11,447 bases of DNA from Thiomargarita sp. (GTDB lineage: Bacteria > Pseudomonadota > Gammaproteobacteria > Beggiatoales > Beggiatoaceae). The first letter of the stretch is position 1, and the number at the start of each line of letters is the position of its first letter. The notes beneath the pieces are model-generated. The model was not told where the DNA came from, did no database searches, and was given only the letters and a program-made list of their open reading frames with translations. Positions 5,759-11,447 of this stretch are shown one piece after another. Location: contig DYNO01000004.1 of assembly GCA_020721025.1 (NCBI GenBank), positions 3,929 to 15,375 of the forward strand, read 5' to 3'. The position numbers and the translations under genes are program-made.

Positions 5759-7885
5759 CTAAAATTGAGAAATAAACTCATCGCCCGAAACAGGATAGCC
5801 GATTAAATAGCCTTGAACTTCATCACACTTTAACGATTTTAAGAATGCTAATTGTGACTTATTTTCCACACCTTCGGCAATAACACCCAGATGTAAATTA
5901 CGCGCCAACGCCACAATCGCCTTGGTAATGGTCATATCTTCTTGGTTTCCCGGAATATCGTGAATAAATGACTTATCTATCTTTAACTTATCTAATGGGA
6001 AACGTCGTAAATAGTTCAATGAAGAATAGCCCGTCCCAAAATCATCTATTGCCAATTGAATCCCCAAACTTTTTAACTCGCGCAAAATTTCTGCCGCTGC
6101 GTAAGCATCTTGCATCAATACACTTTCGGTTAACTCTAATTCTAACAAGGTTGGATCCATATCCGTATCTTTCACAATGCGAATGATGTTTTGTGCTAAA
6201 TTGTCTTGTTTGAACTGTCGTGACGATAAATTCACCGCAATACGCAAAATCGGTTTGCCATTCTCTCGCCATTCACGATGTTGCAAGCAGGCTTTGTACA
6301 AGACCCATTCGCCAATTTCAACCACCAACCCGGTTTCCTCTGCCAACGGGATGAAGGTATGCGGCGCGACCCATCCCACTTCCGGCGACATCCAACGCAG
6401 CAAAACTTCCGCTCCAGTAATATGTCCACTGGCGAGGTGCATTTGTGGTTGATAATGCAGTTGAAATTCCCCCCGTCCTAACGCATATCGCAATTGAGTT
6501 TCCAAAATCAACCGTTGCCGCGCATGTTCGTTCATTTCTAACGCAAAGAATTGATAGTCATTTTTGCCACCTTCCTTGGCACGATACATTGCTGCATCCG
6601 CATTTTTTAACAAGGTATCCGCATCATTGCCGTCATTGGGATACAAACTAATGCCAATACTGGTCGTGATGAATGTTTCATGTCCGTGGAGATAAAACTG
6701 TGGGCGAAATGCGTCTAAAATGCGTTGTGCAATTTCAATGACTTCCTGAGTTCCCGAAATATTTTCCAACACCGCAGTAAATTCATCTCCTCCTAAGCGC
6801 GCAATGGTATCTTGTTTGCACACACACTCAACTAACCGATTTGCAACGTCTTGTAACAGTAAATCGCCGATAGCGTGTCCCCAAGTGTCATTGATGTACT
6901 TGAAGCGGTCTAAATCTAAAAATAGTACCGCGATCTTGGTTTGATACTGACGGGCATGTAGCAAGGCGCGGTCAACCTTTTCACGAAATAGCGTCCGATT
7001 TGGCAAGCCGGTCAAATTGTCATAATGCGCTAGATAGGCTAAACGTTGTTCATTTTTTTTATGCGCTGAAATATCTGAAAAAATCGCGAGATAATGGGTC
7101 ACCTTGCCACTGTCATCGTCACGAATCATGCTAATATTGAGCCATTCGGGATACACTTCGCCATTTTTGCGTTTATTCCAAATTTCGCCCTGCCAATGCC
7201 CGGAAGTATTCAATGCGTCCCACATGCCTTTATAAAAACTCGGTCCATGCTTGCCAGATTTCAACAACTGGGATACTTTCCGTCCGGTCGCTTCTTCCTT
7301 AGAAAACCCCGTAATTTGCGTAAATACTTTGTTGACAACAAGAATAATTGTTTCTGGAGAGGTGATACAAATTGCTTCTGAACTGTTTTCAAGCACTTGT
7401 GCTGCCTGTTTTAACTTTTCTTCCGATTGCTTGCGAGTTGTGATATCGCGACTGGTGGTCAAAATCCCCAACAAAATGCCCTCCGCGGTGTGAAATGGCG
7501 TTTTAATCATCTCAAACCACACCAATCGTCCGTCGGGATAAGACAGCCAAGTTTCTAAATAACAAGCATTATTGAGCCGAAGGGTTTGCTCATCTTGCTC
7601 CTGCAATAAATCAAGTACGTCAGGTGGGAATAAATCTGCATCGGTCTTGCCTATAATTTCCGCCTCAGAAAGTCCCACAAGTTGTTCAAAGGCTTGATTA
7701 CAATTAAGATAAGTACCATGAATATTTTTATACGCTACCAGTTCCGGCAAACTGTTGATTAAATCGCGCAGTAAACCTTGGGCACATACATCTGTTGCCA
7801 GTTCACATTTATTTGAGAAAAAATAAGTTGTTAGCCAGCGAAAACGGTGGGCACCGAGTAAAGTGGTGAGCAAATTCTTCCACAT
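5759..7885 (-). CDS. PAS-PAS-GGDEF-EAL cyclic-di-GMP signalling protein
   Basis: A 708-aa protein with no clear membrane segment. PAS 1 covers about 35-150 and PAS 2 about 160-275, each ending in the DIT/DIS signature typical of PAS-PAC borders. GGDEF covers about 282-448 and EAL about 458-705. The cyclase site is intact (LGGDEF, GGDEF at 365-369; FLDLDRFKYIND at 322-333). The allosteric I-site RxxD is CKQD (356-359), lacking its Arg. The phosphodiesterase motif is EVL (493-495) instead of EAL, with the Glu kept. NLSSRQF (552-558), ELTES (584-588), DDFGTGYSS (614-622), KID (635-637), AEGVE (670-674) and EVQGY (689-693) are present, so hydrolysis looks possible. Input ligand is unknown. It is transcribed alone, convergent with the pyrophosphohydrolase and divergent from hemC. 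ATG 7883-7885 has no clear Shine-Dalgarno. Confidence 0.95.
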   Translation of the reverse strand: MWKNLLTTLLGAHRFRWLTTYFFSNKCELATDVCAQGLLRDLINSLPELVAYKNIHGTYLNCNQAFEQLVGLSEAEIIGKTDADLFPPDVLDLLQEQDEQTLRLNNACYLETWLSYPDGRLVWFEMIKTPFHTAEGILLGILTTSRDITTRKQSEEKLKQAAQVLENSSEAICITSPETIILVVNKVFTQITGFSKEEATGRKVSQLLKSGKHGPSFYKGMWDALNTSGHWQGEIWNKRKNGEVYPEWLNISMIRDDDSGKVTHYLAIFSDISAHKKNEQRLAYLAHYDNLTGLPNRTLFREKVDRALLHARQYQTKIAVLFLDLDRFKYINDTWGHAIGDLLLQDVANRLVECVCKQDTIARLGGDEFTAVLENISGTQEVIEIAQRILDAFRPQFYLHGHETFITTSIGISLYPNDGNDADTLLKNADAAMYRAKEGGKNDYQFFALEMNEHARQRLILETQLRYALGRGEFQLHYQPQMHLASGHITGAEVLLRWMSPEVGWVAPHTFIPLAEETGLVVEIGEWVLYKACLQHREWRENGKPILRIAVNLSSRQFKQDNLAQNIIRIVKDTDMDPTLLELELTESVLMQDAYAAAEILRELKSLGIQLAIDDFGTGYSSLNYLRRFPLDKLKIDKSFIHDIPGNQEDMTITKAIVALARNLHLGVIAEGVENKSQLAFLKSLKCDEVQGYLIGYPVSGDEFISQF

Positions 7886-7953
7886 AAGTCAATATTAACT
7901 CAGGAAAAGTGTTGCATTCTCATCAGGATGACGGGGGTTTAACTAACAAATAT

Positions 7954-7980
7954 TTTGCAGCTCGCGGTGAAAACTGCAAA
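7954..7980. repeat. Inverted repeat upstream of the c-di-GMP gene
   Basis: TTTGCAG (7954-7960) and CTGCAAA (7974-7980) are perfect complements separated by 13 bp, about 70 bp before the leftward start codon. The arms are about two helical turns apart (20 bp start to start), a layout compatible with a dimeric regulator site. No regulator can be named. Confidence 0.35.
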
Positions 7981-8006
7981 TAGAATGACGTAACAGGTTA
8001 AAAGTG

Positions 8007-8034
8007 TTCAGAAACTGGATTTTTTTGGTATGAT
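8007..8034 (+). promoter_or_regulatory. Candidate sigma-70 promoter for the hemC leader
   Basis: The extended -10 TGGTATGAT (TG 8026-8027, hexamer TATGAT 8029-8034, 5 of 6 consensus) has TTCAGA (8007-8012, 4 of 6) 16 bp upstream. It would start RNA near 8041. Confidence 0.5.
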
Positions 8035-8058
8035 TTATAGGGGACAATGCGAAGCCTA

Positions 8059-8111
8059 ATGTCTAAATTAATGAGGTGTATAAAATGAAAAGCAAGCGTC
8101 ATTTCGAGTAA
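8059..8111 (+). other. Two overlapping mini-ORFs in the hemC leader
   Basis: MSKLMRCIK runs 8059-8088, and MKSKRHFE runs 8085-8111 in another frame, joined by an ATGA overlap. The second has a good Shine-Dalgarno, GAGGTG at 8073-8078, 6 nt before its ATG. Both lie just after the candidate promoter. They could be leader peptides, remnants of a frameshifted gene, or chance. Confidence 0.3.
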
Positions 8112-8208
8112 AATTGTTGCATCCAAATTTAAATTGGTATTCTACACGAAATTTTCATCACTTTCACAAAGATAGTTGCTGGAGTTTATGGGATAATAAA
8201 ACGCTTTG

Positions 8209-8260
8209 TCAATCACTTGATTGATGACATCTGATTTTTCTCTCATCAATCCATATTTTT
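8209..8260 (+). promoter_or_regulatory. Alternative hairpins ahead of hemC (attenuator-like)
   Basis: Hairpin A is TCAATCA/TGATTGA (8209-8215, 8218-8224), perfect with a 2-nt spacer. Hairpin B is GATTGATGA/TCATCAATC (8219-8227, 8243-8251), perfect with a 15-nt loop and followed by ATATTTTT (8253-8260). The two share 8219-8224, so they cannot form together. B plus the T-run resembles a weak terminator. Hairpin A as drawn has a loop too short to close fully in RNA, so its inner pairs would open; it may instead act as a DNA operator. Confidence 0.35.
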
Positions 8261-8281
8261 AACCGCACAATAAAAATCTAT

Positions 8282-9226
8282 ATGACGATTCTTCGCATTG
8301 CAACCCGTAAAAGCCCACTTGCATTGTGGCAGGCGGAACATGTACGCACCCTTTTGCTGCAAGCCCATACTGATTTAACTGTCGTTTTAGTCGAAATGAC
8401 CACGAAGGGCGATAAAATTTTAGATACACCCTTGGCAAAAATTGGCGGTAAAGGTTTGTTTGTCAAAGAATTAGAACAAGGTTTATTACAAGGGGATGCC
8501 GATATCGCCGTGCATTCCATGAAGGACGTGCCGGTAGATTTTCCTGACGGTTTGCATTTACCGATCATCATGCACCGGGCTGATCCGCGTGATGCGTTGG
8601 TATCAAATCTTTATCCAAATTTTCAATCACTTCCACACGGTGCGATTGTCGGCACCTCCAGTTTACGGCGGCAAAGCCAATTATTAGCCCTGCGTCCAGA
8701 TGTGCAAATTCGGTCATTGCGTGGCAATGTCGGTACCCGGTTGAGCAAATTGGATGCTGGGGAATTTGATGCAATTATTCTCGCCAGTGCCGGATTAGAT
8801 CGACTGGGATTAGCTTCACGAATTCAAGAACGTCTCGCGTCCACTGTGATGTTGCCCGCGATTGGACAAGCCGCAATTGGAATTGAATGTCGCCAAGATG
8901 ATGATAATACACAACAATTACTCGCGCCACTGCATGATGAAACCACGCGTTATTGTGTCATCGCAGAACGGGCAATTAACGCCAGATTGGGCGGCGGCTG
9001 TCAAGTTCCTATCGCGGGATTTGCAGAACTGATTGATTCGCAAATTATTTTACGTGGTTTGGTGGCAGATGTGACCGGACAACGAATTTTGCATAGTGAA
9101 AAACGCGGTACCGTCACGCAAGCCGTTGAATTGGGTCAACAAGTTGCAGAAGATTTATTGGCTCAAGGCGCGCAGGAAATTTTGGACGCATTGGGGGATC
9201 ATTCAAATTCTCCTACTGAAGAATAA
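8282..9226 (+). CDS. hemC: Hydroxymethylbilane synthase (porphobilinogen deaminase)
   Basis: Third common step of tetrapyrrole synthesis: joins four porphobilinogens into hydroxymethylbilane in the cytoplasm. The 314-aa product matches the family throughout: IATRKSPLALWQA (6-18), KGDKILDTPLAKIGGKGLFVKELE (42-65), HSMKDVP (78-84) with the catalytic Asp82, GTSSLRRQSQL (124-134), RGNVGTRL (147-154), ILASAGLDRLG (166-176), QAAIGIECR (196-204) and GGGCQVPIAG (237-246). Cys240 is the dipyrromethane-cofactor attachment. The start ATG 8282 gives the normal N-terminus, although no Shine-Dalgarno precedes it. The usual partner hemD does not follow; a 209-bp spacer and apbC do. Regulation may run through the long leader described above. 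Confidence 0.98.
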   Translation: MTILRIATRKSPLALWQAEHVRTLLLQAHTDLTVVLVEMTTKGDKILDTPLAKIGGKGLFVKELEQGLLQGDADIAVHSMKDVPVDFPDGLHLPIIMHRADPRDALVSNLYPNFQSLPHGAIVGTSSLRRQSQLLALRPDVQIRSLRGNVGTRLSKLDAGEFDAIILASAGLDRLGLASRIQERLASTVMLPAIGQAAIGIECRQDDDNTQQLLAPLHDETTRYCVIAERAINARLGGGCQVPIAGFAELIDSQIILRGLVADVTGQRILHSEKRGTVTQAVELGQQVAEDLLAQGAQEILDALGDHSNSPTEE

Positions 9227-9253
9227 CATTGCTCACTGTTTAGCGAATTGATT

Positions 9254-9300
9254 TTATTCAAATATTCAACCGGGGCGCGAATGATTAACTCTTTGAATAA
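9254..9300. repeat. Inverted repeat after hemC
   Basis: TTATTCAAA (9254-9262) and TTTGAATAA (9292-9300) are perfect 9-bp complements with a 29-bp centre. The arms are AT-rich and no T-run follows, so a terminator is doubtful. It is the only structured part of the hemC-apbC spacer besides the promoters. Confidence 0.35.
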
Positions 9301-9314
9301 GTTGAAAATTAAGT

Positions 9315-9376
9315 TTGATCGGCATCGTCTGGTTCATGTTACAATTTCCACCATTCCGCCCATTTCATAGTATAAT
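9315..9376 (+). promoter_or_regulatory. Candidate promoters for apbC
   Basis: Two -10 elements are visible. The first is an extended -10 TGTTACAAT (TG 9337-9338, TACAAT 9340-9345) with TTGATC (9315-9320) as a -35 at a long 19-bp spacing. The second is a perfect TATAAT at 9371-9376 without a good -35. Either gives apbC its own transcript independent of hemC. Confidence 0.45.
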
Positions 9377-9435
9377 CATCAAAAATTTGCAATCCACTTC
9401 CTGACCACATCTTTCAAAAGAGGCTCAATAACGAC

Positions 9436-10524
9436 ATGGTTGATAAACAACAGATTGAAATCGCAATCAAAGAATACGCAGACCCCTATTTACAGAAAGA
9501 TTTAATTTCCGCCAACACGGTGAAAAATATCGCTATCGACGGTGGCAATGTCACTGTGGAAATTGTATTGGGCTATCCCAGCAGCGGTTATAATGACACG
9601 TTAAGTAAACAACTCAAAGCCAAAATCGAAGCCATTGAAGGGGTTGAAACGGCAACGGTCACTGTGGCGAACAAGATCGTGTCTCATGCGGTGCAAAAAG
9701 GGGTTGATCCGATTAAGGGCGTGAAAAATGTCATCGCGGTGGCTTCTGGCAAGGGTGGCGTGGGGAAATCAACAACAGCGGTCAATTTGGCTTTGGCATT
9801 GGCGATGGAAGGGGCAAAAGTTGGTATTTTAGATGCGGATATTTATGGGCCCAGTCAGCCGCGCATGTTGGGTGCGACGCAAAAACCGCAAATGACCGAT
9901 GACGGGATGCAGTTGGAACCTGTTGTTTGTCACGGAATTCAATCGATGTCCATTGGTTACTTGGTTGATCAAGAAACACCGATGATTTGGCGGGGCCCGA
10001 TGGTGACGCAGGCGTTAGAACAATTGTTGCGTGATACTCGGTGGCACGATTTAGACTACATGATCATCGACTTACCGCCCGGCACTGGTGACACGCAATT
10101 GACCTTGGCACAAAAAATTCCGGTCAGCGGCGCAGTGATTGTCACCACGCCTCAAGACATCGCGCTGTTAGATGCTCGCAAAGGGCTGAAAATGTTTGAA
10201 AAAGTCAACGTTCCTGTATTGGGCGTGGTTGAAAACATGAGCACCCATATTTGCAGCAACTGCGGACATGAAGAACATATTTTTGGTGAAGGCGGCGGCT
10301 TGCGGATGGCACAAGAATCCAACGTTGATTTGCTCGGTTCGTTGCCACTCGACATTCGGATTCGGGAATTGGTTGATAATGGCAATCCTTCGGTGGTGGC
10401 TGAACCGGACGGACGGATTGCCCAAACGTATCGGGAGATCGCGCGGCGCATGACTGCGAAATTATCTTTGCAATCCAAAGATTACAGCGTTAAGTTCCCA
10501 ACCATCAAGATTGAAAATATCTAA
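9436..10524 (+). CDS. apbC: Mrp/ApbC family Fe-S cluster carrier ATPase
   Basis: A cytoplasmic P-loop ATPase that binds and transfers [4Fe-4S] clusters to target enzymes. The 362-aa product has the usual two parts: an N-terminal MIP18 (DUF59) domain (about 1-85) and a MinD/NBP35-type ATPase (about 97-345). Seen: the deviant Walker A SGKGGVGKSTTAVNLA (104-119), DADIYGPSQPRML (133-145), WRGPMV (185-190), the Walker B-like YMIIDLPPGTGDTQL (208-222), TTPQDIALLDARKG (237-250), VVENMS (264-269), and the cluster-binding CSNC (Cys273, Cys276) followed by FGEGGG. The start ATG 9436 has AGAGG (9419-9423), 12 nt away and rather distant. All key residues are present. Confidence 0.96.
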   Translation: MVDKQQIEIAIKEYADPYLQKDLISANTVKNIAIDGGNVTVEIVLGYPSSGYNDTLSKQLKAKIEAIEGVETATVTVANKIVSHAVQKGVDPIKGVKNVIAVASGKGGVGKSTTAVNLALALAMEGAKVGILDADIYGPSQPRMLGATQKPQMTDDGMQLEPVVCHGIQSMSIGYLVDQETPMIWRGPMVTQALEQLLRDTRWHDLDYMIIDLPPGTGDTQLTLAQKIPVSGAVIVTTPQDIALLDARKGLKMFEKVNVPVLGVVENMSTHICSNCGHEEHIFGEGGGLRMAQESNVDLLGSLPLDIRIRELVDNGNPSVVAEPDGRIAQTYREIARRMTAKLSLQSKDYSVKFPTIKIENI

Positions 10525-10530
10525 ATTCAG

Positions 10531-10576
10531 CAGACGGAAAACAGAGGATAGAAGACGGAAATCACTGTCCTCTGTT
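10531..10576. repeat. Purine-rich repeat with a 9-bp inverted repeat, downstream of apbC
   Basis: AGACGGAAA occurs twice (10532-10540, 10553-10561), and AACAGAGGA (10540-10548) pairs perfectly with TCCTCTGTT (10568-10576) over a 19-nt loop. The wording (GGAAGACAGAGGA-like) matches purine-rich spacer repeats I recall from other bacterial genomes. It starts 6 nt after the apbC stop and may stabilise or end the mRNA, though no T-run follows. Confidence 0.5.
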
Positions 10577-10587
10577 ATCCGAATTGA

Positions 10588-10613
10588 GGTGTATGATGCT
10601 TTGCTTATACACC
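10588..10613. repeat. Small hairpin between convergent apbC and hsdS
   Basis: GGTGTAT (10588-10594) and ATACACC (10607-10613) are perfect 7-bp complements with a 12-nt loop, 17 nt beyond the hsdS stop on the minus strand. It has no T-run on either side, so it is at best a weak bidirectional 3' end structure. Confidence 0.35.
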
Positions 10614-10630
10614 CTACACTTACTTTGGTC

Positions 10631-11447
10631 TTATCCTGCAAACGCCTCTTTCAAAACCGCCTGCATCAACTGCTCTGCGTAGGTTTTGCGCTCGGCGACT
10701 TGCTGTTCAAGTGCATTGACAGATTCAAGCAAGCGGTCAACCCGTTCAACGATGGCGTTTTGTTCGGCTAGTGGTGGAAGGGAAAAAGGTAATTTAATTA
10801 ACAGTTTCTGATTTAGGTTATCCATTGTTTGCCCAACAGAGTCTTTCAACAAGTATTTTTGTGATGAAGCAGATGTATATGCAAGTTGTAAGAATTCGTT
10901 ATTAATACAAAGAGTTCGCATAAAAAATGAGCCAGTGCCACAAATCCATCCATTCTGGCATTCTTTAACAATGCCACACTTGCTTAAATTTCCTCGTCTT
11001 GCAATTACCATATCACCAGCTTTTAACACATATTTTTGTAGCCTGTTTTTTGTCATTTCAGAAATGGTCATCTTCTTATTTAACCTAATGTGACCATCTA
11101 TAATATTTGTTGGATTTATAACAGGGATTCCATTTTGAATATAATCAGATTTATGCAATGTTGCACCAAAAGGTCCTGTTGATAATTCTTCTGCAACTTC
11201 TCCCAATCTTACCCAAACCCAACCATCCGGCAAAGCAAACGGCACATCATCAGGGTTAATCGGTGCAAGCGGTTTTTCTTTCTTAATTTTCCCGTCAGCC
11301 ATCAATTTTTGTTTTTCAGCTTTAATCGTTTCCAGCAATGCCGCCGCATCAAAATCAGGATTGCCTTTTTCAACCGGATTTTTAACGCGCCAATCTGCCG
11401 TCAGTTTGCCTTCAATCGCTTCTTGCAAAATGGCTTGGCGGAGTTTG
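10631..11447 (-). CDS. hsdS: Type I restriction-modification specificity subunit HsdS, 3' part
   Basis: DNA-recognition subunit of a type I restriction-modification enzyme. The visible 272 codons enter from the right edge in the central conserved region (KLRQAILQEAIEGKLTADWR), so the TTG at 11426-11428 is not the start. A helical linker with KAEKQKLMADGKIKK follows, then the second target-recognition domain, beginning at the typical LPDGWVWVRLGEVA and holding GIPVINPTNI, GDMVIARRG and GSFFMRTL, with VGQTMDNLNQKLLIKLPFSLPPLAEQNAIV near its end. The last part is the distal coiled-coil repeat (VERVDRLLESVNALEQQVAERKTYAEQLMQAVLKEAF). It ends normally at TAA 10631-10633. The recognition domain is more AT-rich than the neighbouring genes, as is common for these swapped modules. 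hsdM and hsdR would lie to the right or elsewhere; none is visible. Confidence 0.93.
   Translation of the reverse strand, partial: KLRQAILQEAIEGKLTADWRVKNPVEKGNPDFDAAALLETIKAEKQKLMADGKIKKEKPLAPINPDDVPFALPDGWVWVRLGEVAEELSTGPFGATLHKSDYIQNGIPVINPTNIIDGHIRLNKKMTISEMTKNRLQKYVLKAGDMVIARRGNLSKCGIVKECQNGWICGTGSFFMRTLCINNEFLQLAYTSASSQKYLLKDSVGQTMDNLNQKLLIKLPFSLPPLAEQNAIVERVDRLLESVNALEQQVAERKTYAEQLMQAVLKEAFAG

Larger units (their letters stand above)
7886..8281. other. 396-bp divergent spacer and hemC leader
   Basis: It separates the c-di-GMP gene from hemC. Left part: a 7-bp inverted repeat TTTGCAG/CTGCAAA (7954-7960, 7974-7980) that could be an operator for the leftward gene. Middle: an extended -10 promoter pointing right (8007-8034) and two mini-ORFs (8059-8111). 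Right: two overlapping hairpins (8209-8251). The leader predicted from this promoter to hemC is about 240 nt. Confidence 0.6.

Noticed and set aside
8278..8571. 97-codon open frame on the minus strand
   Set aside because: It is antisense to the conserved start of hemC; its composition looks like a shadow of that frame.
10152..10478. 108-codon open frame on the minus strand
   Set aside because: It is opposite the conserved ATPase part of apbC and shows no recognisable motifs.
1..11447. tRNA, rRNA, integrase or transposase genes
   Set aside because: No cloverleaf-like or rRNA sequence and no recognisable recombinase motifs were seen on either strand.

Overview
The window is an ordinary chromosomal stretch from a gammaproteobacterium. 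RuvB, HemC, Mrp/ApbC, RmlB and RmlD all read like gammaproteobacterial proteins. The DNA is moderately AT-rich by eye, and the spacers carry short dispersed inverted-repeat elements of a kind I associate with Thiotrichales and Methylococcales; that placement is an inference from memory, not a search result.

Layout. 1-200: the 3' tail of a Thr/Ala/Pro-rich low-complexity gene, apparently frameshifted, closed by a strong intrinsic terminator. 374-3139: a tight plus-strand block with dTDP-4-dehydrorhamnose reductase (rfbD), dTDP-glucose 4,6-dehydratase (rfbB, TTG start) and a class I SAM-dependent methyltransferase, which suggests nucleotide-sugar and polysaccharide work. 3140-3455: a gene-poor spacer with a small hairpin, one copy of a dispersed repeat and a possible gene remnant. 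3456-4100: a small exported protein of unknown function. 4114-4212: an imperfect inverted-repeat element just before ruvB. 4249-5697: ruvB (Holliday-junction helicase motor), then a DCTPP1-like all-alpha NTP pyrophosphohydrolase. 5759-7885 (minus): a PAS-PAS-GGDEF-EAL c-di-GMP protein. 7886-8281: a divergent spacer with an extended -10 promoter, two mini-ORFs and two mutually exclusive hairpins ahead of hemC. 8282-9226: hemC (porphobilinogen deaminase). 9436-10524: apbC/mrp (Fe-S carrier ATPase). 10525-10630: a convergent spacer with a purine-rich inverted repeat. 10631-11447 (minus): the 3' part of a type I restriction specificity subunit (hsdS), cut by the window edge.

Most genes are housekeeping or signalling genes of known families, and several stand apart from their usual partners: ruvB without ruvA/ruvC, hemC without hemD, rfbD-rfbB without rfbA/rfbC. 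I do not see a clearly new multi-gene system. The points most worth a second look are the hemC leader, the GGDEF/EAL site variants, the two dispersed repeat types, the frameshifted Thr-rich tail and the unrecognised exported protein.
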